Positions 22,681-34,410 of a DNA stretch of 64,000 bases are shown here, piece after piece. The position numbers were made by a program, and so were the translations under genes. Below the pieces are notes generated by a model. That model did not search any database. It worked only from the letters and a program-made list of their open reading frames with translations, and had not been told where the DNA came from. Each line of letters opens with the position of its first letter. Position 1 is the first letter of the stretch. The DNA is from Blastomyces gilchristii SLH14081 (Eukaryota > Ascomycota > Eurotiomycetes > Onygenales > Ajellomycetaceae): NCBI RefSeq assembly GCF_000003855.2, contig NW_003101680.1:5621510-5685509 (forward strand), read 5' to 3'.

Positions 22681-24397
22681 GTGATATCGACGTGTACTTC
22701 CCCCAAAGATTTTTGCTCGTGGGTTTATTCTATATGTATTATTATTATGGTGCTGTTGTGATGGAGACGTCGAGTCCTAAGGCAAAGGGTGGAAGGGCTC
22801 TGTTCCGGTATGATATGAGCTAGGTAATCAATAGGAAGACTGTGTGTTGGCGGCGGCTGGGCAGACGAAGCGGAGAATATCGGACACGAGAAAATAAGCT
22901 GAATGATTGACGGCAGAGAACAAAACCTGTGTGAATTAACTAACTAACTAGTTGCGTATCATTATTGTTCACATATCTCTCGTCAACTAAATTTTGTGTC
23001 TGTCAAGTGGACCCGGAGTATCATCACGTGATTTACTCGCGGACGGTAGCCGAGCCGGAGGGTCTTTTTATGCCGTGTTTATTTACATCTACCAGAAGGA
23101 ATAATAATAATAATAGGGATAATCATGGATGGTTTAGTAGAAAGACTTCTAATTACAGCAACCATGGATGTATGCATCTGGCCCTATGGAAAAGTTACCC
23201 AATGAAATACCAAAGAAGCTCGACGTTTCTTGGCGATCACGCAAGCTTGGATGGGCAACGGGGATGCAACTGGAAGTTTTAAGCGCATGAAGGATACCAG
23301 CGGGTTAAAAAAGAGCATTTTGTGGCATCCCCGCTGCGCGCCGTGCAGTGGAGTACTTATCCATGCAGCCCTCTGAGCGTAATTGGTGTTCCAGCCAGTT
23401 GGAGCTATCCAGACGAACATGGGGATCGGTGGCGGGATTAGTTACATTATTGACTTTTTTTAGCACCACTCCCGGACTATGGAACAAGGATTTGAAGCTG
23501 ATAACTTCAAGAAGAGGCATGTAAATATTTTGCGAGAATGGCACCGGATGGAGTCTTTGTACCAGGAGAATTGCCAGGGTTGATGAAGTAATTCCAGCAA
23601 ATTTTGTGACGACGACGACGACAGACGACGACTTGATCAGGCCATTGATGATGCTGGCACCACCGGATAGAATCAGTGCCGTAGACACGTGCATTAGTAT
23701 TAGCTCCAACAAGATGCCGACATCTGGGGGGATGGGGAAGATAATAAGCTACAGACATACTCCGTACTCTGTTCAGAGTATTTTCGCTGTTGATATGGCG
23801 GGGCAGAAAGTCGGCTCGGAAAGTTCGGCGTTGGGCCTTGGAGGTTTGGTTGGCATAGCTGGTTTGCAGCCTGTGATTCGCGAAATCGGGGGGTGAGAGC
23901 TTCCACCTCGGCGGTGTGATCGTGAGGGCAAGCAAGCCTAGCTAGCTCGCAAAGATTGCCGCCGTCGGGGCCACGGGCTGCAGAGCACGAGAGTTGACGG
24001 AACGCTAGCTTATCTCTGCCCCCTATATCGGGTGCTGATTATTCATTGCGGTGGTCGCGATTATTAACGAAAACACCACTAACTAACTACCAGCAACCAG
24101 AACCACCAACCCTCGCCTGTCTCGCCTGTCTCTTCGTCTCTCTCTTTCTCCGTCTCTCTCTTTTACCTCTCTTCCCTTCTCCCTCTTCTCTCCCCGCAGA
24201 CAACCAATTCCACAGCTGGCAGAAGAGACAGAGATCAAGAGAGTGGTCAATCGGACATATTATATCTTTTCCCATCTCCCGTCAATATCTGCCAGCTAGT
24301 TCCGTCCAGCCATCCTCCGTCGTTGAAAATCCGCCCAGCCCTGATCGAAGCATCCATCAAGTTACCACTCAATCCTCTCAACTTCAGCTAACTTACC
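22681..24397. other. Divergent intergenic region, MED18 to KGD4
   Basis: 1.7 kb without a gene I can recognise. Overlapping open frames exist on both strands between about 23,300 and 23,935, the longest a 135-codon minus frame at 23,305-23,712 with several Val/Ile-rich segments and a GACGAC-derived valine run. None resembles a known family and they overlap each other. A small lineage-specific gene is possible but not supported. CACGTG occurs at about 23,025. Confidence 0.5.
24113..24198 (+). promoter_or_regulatory. CT-rich tract upstream of KGD4
   Basis: A pyrimidine-rich stretch (CTCTCTCTTTCTCCGTCTCT and similar) about 200 bp before the KGD4 start codon. Such tracts are common just upstream of transcription starts in filamentous fungi. 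Its role here is inferred from position only. Confidence 0.45.
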
Positions 24398-24894
24398 ATG
24401 CGTGCTTCATCCCTTCTGCAGCAAGCAGCCGCTGCCAGAGCTCCGCTGATAAAGTTCATTGGAAAACGCTCTGTTCCCAGTATGTTCTCCGCCCGAAGGA
24501 ATCAGACGGAGGAGATCAAAGCCCGCTCCTCCGACGTCGAAACTTGGAAAAAGAGGAAGAAAGAAGAAAGAAACTAACCTGGGTGCTCTCACTAGAATCC
24601 ATTGACCGCTCTCCCCGCGTTCATCCCGCCTCCCCTACTCCCGAACTACCCGAATCGTTCGTGAAATACAGAGCCAAGGCCCAGCAGCATGGCCCGCTGA
24701 ACCACTCGGCTCAAACGAACGGAATCTACGGCGGTGCCATTGGAGGCCAACCGGGTGCATCTCTTGGGCCCGTGGAGCCCAAAAAAGGCGAATACTTCGA
24801 CCGAAACGAGCTGCCTGAAAGATTCAGACGCCTGACCTGGTCGCAGGAAGAGATTGATGCTGTCGAGACCGGCGGCGCTAGCTTGTTTGCATGA
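24398..24894 (+). CDS. KGD4: Kgd4/Ymr31: alpha-ketoglutarate dehydrogenase subunit 4
   Basis: Small mitochondrial protein, first described as mitoribosomal protein Ymr31 and later shown to recruit the E3 subunit to the alpha-ketoglutarate dehydrogenase complex of the TCA cycle. Exons 24,398-24,479 and 24,596-24,894 give 126 aa; the 116-nt intron has donor GTATGT, branch ACTAAC and acceptor ACTAG. The N-terminus MRASSLLQQAAAARAP is a basic, Ser/Ala-rich mitochondrial presequence, followed by LIKFIGKRSVPK, as in yeast (MIKFVGTRH). The middle reads HPASPTPELPESF; the C-terminus ELPERFRRLTWSQEEIDAVE then TGGAS matches the yeast ELPARFR..ELESINSGGA end. A longer unspliced frame from 24,046 exists, but the conserved N-terminus and splice signals decide the start at 24,398. 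Confidence 0.92.
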
Positions 24895-25862
24895 ATGTAT
24901 GGAGCTACAACGGATGATATATTATTATTATTGTCTTTCCTATATATGAATGCTACTAGGACACTCGCGGTTCCTCTGGCCGTCCCAGAGGCGCTAGAAG
25001 ACCGCGAGCATCATCCCACTAGGCTGGTCCTCGGCATTGGGCAGTCGACAATGTCGCCGTCCTCGATACCCGCTATATCACATCTCTCTTCTCATCCTCA
25101 TCGAGTCGCCGCTGTTGTATCACCAATTTTCGCTGGTATGGGTATTGCAAGTTGGTTTTTCTCGCGGTATCATAGGTTATGGGGAGCATGGAATAATACG
25201 ACTCAGTTCTTCTTCTTGCTACTGCTGCTATCTTGTCATTTACCGAGGGGCGTTGTTGGTCTGTTTGTCATCAAATATCACAATTTTGTCAATATTTTCT
25301 TCGGGATGTTAAGGGACCAATTCTGTTATGAACACTGTTTTGGTAGGCCAGGTTCTTCTCTCCTGCAATTACATTCCTTGTCAGATAAGGTGTACAGTAC
25401 TATCTGCTCAGCCATTATTACAACTACTGTTTCCTTTAAACCTACTATTGTTACTCCTTCGAATATTTATTCCGGGATGACCACAAGCAAGTAGCAGACG
25501 GACGTAGCTTGCCTCTAGAGGGGGGCAAAAAAGAAAAGAAGAACAGAAGAAAAGAAGCGACCAGGGAAAACCTTCTCCCGCACCACCAATTCGACATCAT
25601 TGAACCGGCCTATCCTATGCAGCCCTAGCAAGCTCGGAAGCACAGCTTCAGCAAATGACCGTCGCAGAAAAATAGTCAATCCCCCCCAACCTCTCCGAAT
25701 CCAGAATCTCAACATCGACCTCAACAATAAGTGATTTGCGCAAAGTTGAACACCAAGCACCACACCCTCCCTTTCTCTAGCACCTCCCCCTCCCTTAGAC
25801 CCCCACAAATAACTTGCATCCAATCACACAAAACTCATGTTAAACCAATCAAGAAAACCACA
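24895..25862. other. KGD4 3' region and DUF647-gene upstream region
   Basis: 968 bp between the KGD4 stop and the DUF647-gene start. An open frame of 199 codons (24,895-25,494) follows the KGD4 stop directly and in the same frame (TGA then ATG). It has Leu/Phe-rich segments but no recognisable domain. I treat it as untranslated sequence. The C-rich stretch at about 25,680-25,800 is likely promoter of the next gene. Confidence 0.5.
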
Positions 25863-28342
25863 ATGCCACCCGTCCACGGCGCGATAACGGTGAGGGAGAC
25901 GAATGAAATCGGCGCAACAACAGCGACATACATCTACTCTACAACACCGGAGCCAATCCAACTGCCCACCCCGGGTTCTTCTGAGAATGACAGTATTCGC
26001 CGTGAAAGGCGGAGAGTAGATATTGTTGTAGGTTTATATATATACTTTGTCTTTTTCCAACTTACAGAGTTATCGTTTGTTTTTCTTTCTTCCACTTTCT
26101 ATTTCGAACGTGTACTGTGCTGGAAATGTCCCGAGTATGCATCTGATATGCATACGTCCATTGTTTCGCATGCATTTCCGCTTCGGACTATATCTATCCA
26201 TGAGAACATTAGGCCCTGCGTAATGCCCTGCATCCTTTCCCCACACCAAAATTGCTCTAACTAACCCTCTTCCTCCCGCAATCATTGTGGCGGTCTGGCC
26301 TGTGTCCGGGGCCGTAAGATACTTACATCCATACCAAGATATCCATCACATCCCAGCGCCCAGTTAGGAAATATCTAACCTCACCACCAGAGCCGCATGC
26401 CTCTCCTCTCATCTCATCTCTTACCATATCACTTGCTAACCTTTATATATCTATCTAACCCCTTAGCCGCCTTCACGAAAGGAATCATTGTCTTCTCTCA
26501 CGTCGCTGTTGAATGTTTTTCTACCGGTGGGATACCCACATAGTGTCAGCGATGACTATCTAGAGTGAGCTGCTGTTGCCCTTTCTTCTTTACAGCCACG
26601 TTCAAAGCTCCTTGTTTCTTTTCCTGTTTCGTTTTGTTTGGCGGTCTCGTGTTTTACAAAGGAGCGAGTAGTTGTCCCCCTATTTTCACTCGACGGAATG
26701 ACCTATCTCCATTTTGTCTCTTGTTTCTCACATGCTGTTGGAGGCCGAAGCTGACTAGTTCCACCTATGAATATCTACCTTCTCAAGGTATCAAATATAT
26801 GTATGTGTGCGACCACTATCATGTTATAAAAATGACTCAGATCTGACCACATAGCTGTACAGGATTCCCTGCAAGCGTTCTCAAGCTCGATTGCTGGACT
26901 ATTGGCATCCCGGGCTGTATTACAAGGTATTGTTCCTCTCGAGGTACACGATCCATCAAAATATCAAAATATCAAAAACTAATATTTCCGTCAATTTTTA
27001 TTAGGCGTTGGAGTAGGAGATGCATCCGCATCCCCGACAGTAGCCTTGCTACATAGCGTCCTGCATGACAGCATGGGCAGGATAGCAACAATACTCTTCG
27101 CCCATCGTCTTGGGACGTCTCTCGAGCCCGAATGCAAGATGTATAGGCTTGCTGCTGACGTTCTCAATGACTCAGCGATGGTCTTTGATTGCCTCTCGCC
27201 AGCGTTTCCGAAGCACCTGAGAATTGTGGTTTTGGCTTGCTCGAGTGTTTTGAGAGCGCTGTGTGGGGTGGCTGCTGGGAGTTCAAAGGCGAGTTTGAGT
27301 AGCCATTTTGCGAGATGGGGGAATTTGGGGGAATTGAATGCTGTGAGTTGTTTCCAGCGTGCTAATTCTATTCTTCTGGGGGAATACATACGGGGAAATA
27401 TGGGCCTGTCCCGTTTACGGTTCCTCCTACATTTGTTCTAGTGCTAACGAAAAGTTCCAGAAAGATTCAAGCCAAGAAACAGTAATATCGCTCTTAGGAA
27501 TGCTGGTAAGTAGATAGCCCATACAACTAAGGTCATTGATTGCTCCTTATAGCTAATTGGCACGATTACAGTGCGGAAGCCTCGTTGTCTCACGCGTCTC
27601 CACCCCCTTTGCAACATGGGCAACTCTCTTATTTCTCCTCCTAGTCCATCTGTCGACAAACTACGCCGCAGTGCGCTCAGTTAACATGACCACTTTGAAC
27701 CGCCAACGAGCCAACATCGTCTTCTCAACTCTCTTCGAAGACGGCCGCGTTCTCACGCCAAAACAAGCATCCAAATGCGAAAGGATATTCGAGCGCGATG
27801 GGGTTCTCCGCTGGAAAGCATCCGCAGCGACCCTGGGGTCCTGTCGGATAGGTGTTTCTTTCCAGGAGCTACTGTGTGGTTCTCGGGGCCGAGTAAATTC
27901 CATTCGTGACATCAACATTGATATCCGGAGGCTTCTGCATCTGTTTCGAGAGGAGGAATACATCCTGTGGTTCAACTCCAGCGATAAAGGGGGAACTATC
28001 GTCTTGAAGAATAGTGTGACACCTCTATCACAGCTCAAGGCCTGGAGTCATGCCCTGATGGTTGCGAAGCGCATCGCGGACCTGAGAGAAGGGGCTGGTA
28101 GTTTGTCTGGGAAGGAAGGCAATGGAGAAAAATCTTCACGGCGAGACCAGCAGAGGAATAAGGATGATTCTATCGCCAACCTAACCGACCCAGATACCAT
28201 ATTCTCGATTCTTGAGTCCACGCTCCATAGCCATTCTACAAGCTTCAACGGCCAGGTAGCAATGTTAAAAGATGCTGGATGGGACGTTGACACTCCCTCC
28301 CTGGAAACCAGGCCAGCCAGGAGGTTTCAGATCGTGGAGTGA
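25863..28342 (+). CDS. RUS family (DUF647) protein
   Basis: Member of the ROOT UVB SENSITIVE / DUF647 family of predicted membrane-associated proteins; in plants RUS1 and RUS2 act in early seedling development and vitamin B6-linked responses, and the fungal role is unknown. My model has seven exons: 25,863-26,027, 26,467-26,564, 26,788-26,800, 26,863-26,926, 27,005-27,342, 27,461-27,505 and 27,572-28,342, giving 497 aa. Family motifs in order: FLPVGYPHSVSDDYL (73-87), EYQIYDSLQAFSSSIAGLLA (88-107), GVGVGDASASPT (114-125), LEPECKMYRLAADVLND, LRALCGVAAGSSKASL, NLGELNAKDSSQET (across exons 5-6), then the hydrophobic FATWATLLFLLLVHLSTNYA and the DUF647 C-terminal region ending SLETRPARRFQIVE. All junctions are GT-AG and keep frame. 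The first exon and the 439-nt first intron are less certain than the rest; exon 3 is only 13 nt. It faces the RGS gene. Confidence 0.87.
26788..26800 (+). other. 13-nt microexon of the DUF647 gene
   Basis: Sequence GTATCAAATATAT lies between TCTCAAG (acceptor) and GTATGTGTG (donor). With the split codon GA|G it encodes E-Y-Q-I-Y. This is exactly the piece needed between DDYL (exon 2) and DSLQAF (exon 4) in RUS proteins (DDYLxYQIYDSLQA). Flanking introns are 223 nt and 62 nt. Confidence 0.85.
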
Positions 28343-30320
28343 AAGTATACTTCAATTCTTTTTTTCTTCCTGGAACCTGTCTCATATGCGATCTGATTGT
28401 CTCCTATCTCATATACGTGATTTTTCTCAAGTGTGTCTCGATGATGACATCGTTTTTCCGGGGTTCAGACCAACATGGCCACCTCATCTCGATGAGATGA
28501 CAGGGATTATCATGTTTCTAGAGGCCATCGTGTTCTCACCCCCAGCGCACGCCTGGAAATAAATACACTGAACTTAAAAATACAGATACCATTCCAATAT
28601 TTATGAAGGTTATGATAAGAAAAAATGGGTTCCATCGATGAGAAAACTGAACCTCCACTGTTTACAAAAAGCCCCCAACCGAATGTCATAAATCCCTAAT
28701 TGTCCAGGGACCTTCACACTTCACATGATATAATATCCCACAACTCCACCACTACTACCACCACCCACGTCCTCGTATTAATAATAACATCATTCCCGCC
28801 AGAGACAAGACCAGACCAGACCAGACCAGGCAGCTACAAAGGCAACCACGCACCCCACAGGGCGCAAACCTTCCAAGGAAGACCCTTTAAACTGGCCGAA
28901 TAATCATTCGTTCATCGTTCATCGTTCATGGAAAGAAACATTTGATAACCAACCCCACCCCGGAAGATTCCGCTTGGAGTGTCAATTAAAGCCAGAATTG
29001 GAGACAAAAAAAAAAAAAAAAAGCCGAACCCAGCCTCTATCAAAATCGAAGCCCGCCATCAAGATTTGCAAAGAGGCGCTGAACTGGGGGTGTGCAGTTT
29101 CAATGTGTGATGTGTATATGCTGTGTTCATCTCCCCCAGGAAATTTTGTAAACAGCGGGAAGTAAGCATGATTGTTGTCTGTGCTTGCTTGCTTGAAATT
29201 AATTTGAAAGTTCTTCTTCACCTATCTATGTAAGTACTCTCCTAAGAAGCTTTTGGTCTTTTCATCATTCTTAAATTTTAATAATTTTCTTTTGTTGATT
29301 TATTTTATTTTGATTATTATTTTGTTTCTCCTACCCCCCTCTATCTCGCTTTCTTTGCATGAGTTCTCAAGTTTGAGAGAGCGAGAAGGGGCCAGAATAG
29401 CAGGTATATATATAATGTAGAATCAAAAGGAAATAATCACCTCAATGATATCGAAATAAACCGTAATAAAATAATAGTTGTTCATGAAAAGTAGTTAACA
29501 CTGTTCGAAACAAAAAGGAGGAGGAAATTGAATATCTATTCTAACTTTCGTGACATGTGAAAGCACAATAGGAAAAACAACAACAAAAAAGCAAAAATAG
29601 AAGAAGATTGGGAGAATGAGAGATATAGAAAGAAAATAGAAAGAAAATACTCAGGTATTTCATTAAACCTAGGTAGATCCAGCCCAAAGTCACAGGCCTT
29701 ACCCACCACATACAGGTTAGATAGGTTAGATACGAGGAGAAAACTGAATATAGGTTCAAGTTGAGACTGTAGAAGGGCAAGGGGGGAAAAAATGTAAGAA
29801 TGAAATTCGCATGCTATAAAATTACCATTAATGCAAGTAATGGGTATACATGCCACACAAACACGCATACACACAAAACTAAAAATAAAAAATAAAAATA
29901 AAACCGGGAAGAACGGGAGAAAGAAAAACCGGCCGTGTTTAAAATGCAATAGAACCAAAAAAGAAAAACTAGATATGCGGAATATGGGGGAGGAAGAAAA
30001 TGGCTGATAACATGCTGATGAGGAAGCCACACTGGCACATACACGCGTAGAGAAATTGTTTTGGGGGTTGGGGGAGAGTATTGTCGAGATAAGTGCAGAG
30101 ATGAGGTGAAGGTATAGTTGGCGTGTCTGTGTCTGTAGGTGTGGATGAAGTTATGTCGTGAGGTGAGAGGCTAGGGGCCTGGGAGAATGCTTCATGAATG
30201 CTTCATATGCAACGCTCATATATGTCGGGTAGTGGTGGTCATGGTAGTAGTAATATCATCCAAAATGAAAAGGGGAGACGTGGGATCGAGCAAGAAAGGG
30301 CTGGATACTACTCCAATAAT
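28343..30320. other. Convergent intergenic region, DUF647 gene to RGS gene
   Basis: About 2 kb that must include both 3' untranslated regions. It holds GACCA x4 at about 28,804-28,828, an A-run at about 29,007-29,023 and T/A-rich low-complexity DNA at 29,270-29,640 and 29,875-29,965. A 164-codon minus frame (29,536-30,030) is Phe/Leu/Ser-rich and reflects base composition. I see no gene. Confidence 0.6.
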
Positions 30321-31364
30321 CTATTCCTCTTCAGGCGCAGGAAACCGGCCATCCCTCGACCCGGGACCGCCCCCTGGCCTCTTTTTCCAACCAAGTTTCA
30401 TACCCATCTTCTTCCAAGCATTTTCCGGTCTTGTCTTGGAGCTTTGTCCCTGTCCGTGCCCCTGGTCGCCATAATGCAAACCCATATCGCTGAATGGTGG
30501 CGTGGTTGGCGGAGTCATCGGTTCACCAGCACCAGGGCTGGATGTCATGCTTCCGGAATCATCAGTGAGGTTGGTGGATCCGGAGTCACCGCTGGTGGTT
30601 GGGGAATGGGTCTGGCCCGAACTTCGAGATTCTGACGACCAGCCCGCCGACGTGTGGGACTGTAGGGCGTACCCTGCCATGGGCGAACGTGGCGAGGCAA
30701 ATGACGATTGAGGTGAGAGTTTCCGGCGCATGGAAGTATGGCGGCCCATTTGGGAATCATCCTGTGCCGTTGATTCGTCGAAGGGTGAATATGACGACGA
30801 TATTGGAGGTGGACTTTGGCTTTTAAGGAAAGGAATGAATATGGACTCTTCCATTAGATCTCGCATACGTTTGACAGCGGAATCTAGTGTTTCTGGTCGA
30901 GGCGGTGTGGGAGAGTTAGAATGGTTCAGGAGGTCGTCTCTGACCTCACTTGATACGTTGATCTCGCGTGGTGATGCGGGAACGATGTATGCTGTTAATA
31001 TCCTCTGGAAGAGCATACGGAGATGTTGCGTTCGAGTAGGGTCTGCATAATACGTGTCGCGATATCGCTTCGCTTCCATGGTGAATTCTAGTGTCTCTAA
31101 ACAGTGGTTCTGGGAAAGGAAAGCCATGAAGGCAGAGAGTGTGTAGGGAGGTGGTGAGGTGCCGGCTAATACATCATCCAGGGTAGGTCGAGCACCGGAG
31201 TGAGGGATAGCAAGACTGAGCGGCCTGGAACCCGACTGCCAGCGTTCCATCGTGTTATCGTCGTCCGAGTCGCAATCCGAGTAATCAGGGGACTGTTGAG
31301 GTGTAGAGTCAGGAGTGAGGGACCGGAATAAGAGGGCAGAGTATCGCGAGGTGCCCGCAATCAT
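30321..31364 (-). CDS. rgsA: RGS-domain protein (RgsA type)
   Basis: Regulator of G-protein signalling, which speeds GTP hydrolysis by a G-alpha subunit at the plasma membrane; in Aspergillus nidulans RgsA attenuates GanB signalling. The gene is single-exon, 347 aa, starting MIAGTSRYSALLF. The RGS box spans about residues 60-181: PTLDDVLAGTSPPPYTLSAF, MAFLSQNHCLETLEF (helix with the conserved E.LEF), RYRDTYYADP, LFQRILTAYIVPASPREINV, SSEVRDDLL and a final helix ending MEESIFIPFLKS. The rest is Ser/Pro-rich with a basic C-terminus (AWKKMGMKLGWKKRPGGG) that could aid membrane contact. The frame stays open upstream to 31,598, but there it has only a TTG codon, so I chose the first ATG (31,362-31,364). 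An extra 5' exon cannot be excluded. The ortholog name is by motif resemblance only. Confidence 0.82.
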   Translation of the reverse strand: MIAGTSRYSALLFRSLTPDSTPQQSPDYSDCDSDDDNTMERWQSGSRPLSLAIPHSGARPTLDDVLAGTSPPPYTLSAFMAFLSQNHCLETLEFTMEAKRYRDTYYADPTRTQHLRMLFQRILTAYIVPASPREINVSSEVRDDLLNHSNSPTPPRPETLDSAVKRMRDLMEESIFIPFLKSQSPPPISSSYSPFDESTAQDDSQMGRHTSMRRKLSPQSSFASPRSPMAGYALQSHTSAGWSSESRSSGQTHSPTTSGDSGSTNLTDDSGSMTSSPGAGEPMTPPTTPPFSDMGLHYGDQGHGQGQSSKTRPENAWKKMGMKLGWKKRPGGGPGSRDGRFPAPEEE

Positions 31365-32130
31365 TGCGCCCAGTGGACAACAGAGCCCAGTCTGCTTCCA
31401 ATTCCTTCGAGCCTGTTTCCGGCCTCTTTTCCCCGCTAGGCTTCCAACCCTTGTTTCCAGCCCTTCTGCTGTTGTCGCCGTTGTTGTTGGTGCTGCTACG
31501 AGCTGAGACGTTTTGTTTAGTCTGCGCAACGGTGCGTTCAACGCCAACACTACCCCGTCGTCCCAGGAGTGCTTGACAACCTTCCTTGACGAATCCAAGA
31601 TTAGGGTACCTTTCTTCTTCTACTTCTTTTTCTTCTTCTTCTCCTTTGTTTTTATTTTCCTGCTCTATTCTATCCCCAAGGGTACCTAGTCGAGGCTGGC
31701 AGACCCAGGGAACCAAGCAGCCGGGGGGATCTTTGGAGTCCTTTATTTTGTTGTAGGTACACCAATACAAATGGGGAAAGATACCCGGTTAACAACCACT
31801 GAATTTGCGTGGATATCCAGGAACAAATTAACTCCGTCGAAGATAAGGAAGGTTAAGGATTATCCAACGGAACGCACACAAGGCCACACAGCACACAAGG
31901 TCAACCCAGTGTTGGTTCTTCGAGCTGAATGGCAGACTGAAATTGTCGTCGAGGAGGGCAGAAACGACTGATATTTATATTAGATTAGAATGCATTAATT
32001 ATCCTGCGCCTTGAACAGGGAAATTACCAAGAGAAAGAAGATGGCAATAGTAGTTGGGACAGCACACTGGGTGGTGATGGTATGAATTAAATAATAGACG
32101 ACGTCCACAGGGTACAGACACTGTGTGGGG

Positions 32131-32177
32131 AAGAGAGAGAGAGAGAGAGAGAGAGTGTGTGTGTGTGTGTGTGTGTG
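32131..32177. repeat. Compound microsatellite (GA)n(GT)n
   Basis: An uninterrupted GA run of about 12 units passes directly into a GT run of about 11 units. It lies about 0.8 kb upstream of the RGS start codon. Confidence 0.95.
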
Positions 32178-32329
32178 AAGAGAAAGCCAAACAGTTGGCG
32201 TACAGAGTAAATAGAGGAGAGAGAGAGGGAGAGAGAAAGAAAGAAGACGAGAAGGAAAAGAAGATAAGGATATATGTATGTCTCTGTGTGGGTGAGGAGG
32301 AGAAGGAAAGAAGAAGTAGTTGAGTAGAA

Positions 32330-32380
32330 GTAGAAGAAGAAGAAGAAGAAGAAGAAGAAGAAGAAGAGGAAGAGGAAGAG
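32330..32380. repeat. (GAA)n microsatellite
   Basis: About 12 GAA/AGA units ending in GAGGAAGAGGAAGAG. It is about 150 bp from the (GA)n(GT)n repeat. The Arg/Leu-rich frames over it are artefacts. Confidence 0.95.
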
Positions 32381-34410
32381 TCCTGAGTAACTTACACGAT
32401 AGTCTGCTGCAACACATCACATCAAACCGCGTTGTTCTTCCTGTTCCTGCTCTCTCTCTCTCTCTCTTTTCTTCTTCTCCTCGTCTTGTTCTCGCTGCTG
32501 GCAGTTGGTTTCCCTGCTACTGTTGGTTGGCGTGGACAGGGATCCATACCGAGTATTACAGGGGTTCGGTAATTATTTTCTTCTAGAATATTACTCCGTC
32601 ACACCGTACCCGTATCGTCAAGGCGCCGATCTCGTCCGCCGATTACGTATGGCCTGTGTAACGATGCTCTGGTCGGCGGTCCCTTGCCAAATTCTCCTGA
32701 CTCAATCACCCAGTATCTTATCATTACCGAGTTTGTATTTAATCTGTACATGTACTGTACGTATCTATAGGTGTGTATCCCATACAGCAAACGGCCCCTG
32801 GCATGTTTCGCCTTTCGATTCGGTAATGTACTGTACCAAAATATCAGACCGAACCTTAGAGATGGGAAAGATAGATTCACTCCACCCCGGGTTCGTTCCC
32901 ATCTCATCCATGGAAAATTCGTGGTTCCCTGCCGGCAGTCGAGCCGCAAAAACAACCTTGGGACAGGAAAAAAAAGAAAGAAAGAAAGCAAGAAAGAAAG
33001 AAAAAAAAAAGTCAAGCCGTGCTCCAGCAACCCAAAAGGCCAGTTGCTCGAGTTTCTCTCCAGCGTGGCGGCGGGCTTTATGCTTGCCAAGGAAATCTTG
33101 AATCTTCCCCTTCCCATCTAAAAGTCACCCACACTAATCACGTCATACACCTCATCTGTACCTAGCATCGCCGCACTAATCTACTCAAATGCAAAAGTCT
33201 GACTAGGGTGTATAATTTTAGAGGCGTAGTTCGACTGGAAGTTGTAATGTACCGCCGCGAAGAGAAAAAATAAAACCGTACGCCCCGCGTGGCGACAGCC
33301 AGGCCTTCCAGAACAACTACCTTTATCCGACAAATCGCAAGAATAGGGGATAAGATAGAAAGGGCGATTGAAATGGCGAATCGCCGCTTTTCATCATGAC
33401 ATGCAGGTTGTTAGACTCATAAAACCTCTTGGGCAGACAACGCACTGCCTAGGCTGATGGGGCAAAGGGGTAGTTGATCTCTGCAAGTATCCAATCACTA
33501 ATAAAAAATGATATCCATTTGAACAAACTTTCAATTGATATTCCAACAATTAAATACATGCCTCAACCTCCAAATAATGTTTCTATCCCAGGCAAATACG
33601 AAATCTGCTGAAAATTGTGAGAAAAATAAAACCTTATATAAAATACTAGGAGAAATACCAGAACAATACCAAGGTAAGCCCGTCAACACGGAGAAAAGAA
33701 AACAGAAAACCCTTGGAAATTACTGCCATGGTCCAGTGCCCAGAAAGAGGGCTGAACAATGCCAGTACCAGGCAAATACAAGAGATCCACGATTAGCGCA
33801 AGGTCTATCTGCAAACCAAGCGGGGGGTTTTGCCCGCTTGCCAACTCACTTGGTTGGTGTCGTTGGTTGTTTGTGTTGACGCCCCCCTCGCCGCTTTCTT
33901 CGCTGGTTCTGCGGTGTTCTTTTTAAGTGGGGAGGAACCCAGTTAGCCAGTTAGCTGCCCACAATCTCTAGTATTTACCGCCCGTCGCGTCGGGGAGGAT
34001 GGTCTCTGGGTCTCTGAGTCTCTGAGGGGTCTGTGGCGTGCAGGCTGTACGCAGTAGGCGGTAGGGTAGGGGGGTTGACTGAAGCCTAATCGTCGATAAG
34101 TTGAACAACTACCGACAAGCCAAGAACAAGGCAATAATACAAGCGCCAGACTAACTGATCACTAATATTTCTCTGAAGTATCCATGAATCACGGAGACAC
34201 ACATATGGAGAACTGTACTGGGAATTTTGATGATTACGGGATCAATAGCTGGAGATTATCTTACAAGAAGCTTTTTGCGACACTCATGCCAGATCATATC
34301 AATCTAGGTTATCCTCAAGGATTATTTGGCGAGTCAGCAAAAAATCATCACGTCACCCTCGTCATCGGCCTTTCAATTGTCAAACCAGGTAGAAAGAGAG
34401 AAGAAGAAAG

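Noticed and set aside
23305..23935. Overlapping frames of 96-142 codons on both strands
   Set aside because: No family resemblance, mutual overlap and a GACGAC-derived valine run; kept only as a note on the intergenic region.
24046..24894. 282-codon unspliced frame over KGD4
   Set aside because: The conserved KGD4 N-terminus lies in another frame from 24,398 and joins through a clear 116-nt intron.
29536..30030. 164-codon minus frame rich in Phe, Leu and Ser
   Set aside because: Low-complexity T-rich DNA in the 3' region of the RGS gene; no domain.
31365..31598. N-terminal extension of the RGS protein by 78 codons
   Set aside because: The extension starts at a TTG, not an ATG, and resembles untranslated sequence; an unseen upstream exon remains possible.
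31995..32586. Leu-, Ser- or Arg-rich frames up to 141 codons
   Set aside because: They are translations of the microsatellites.
32505..33117. 198-codon plus and 172-codon minus frames
   Set aside because: The two overlap on opposite strands, neither resembles a known protein, and an AAAGAAAG run supplies the Lys-rich part.
33817..33840. 8-bp hairpin CAAGCGGG/CCCGCTTG
   Set aside because: A single short stem with no associated RNA gene or terminator context in a fungal genome.
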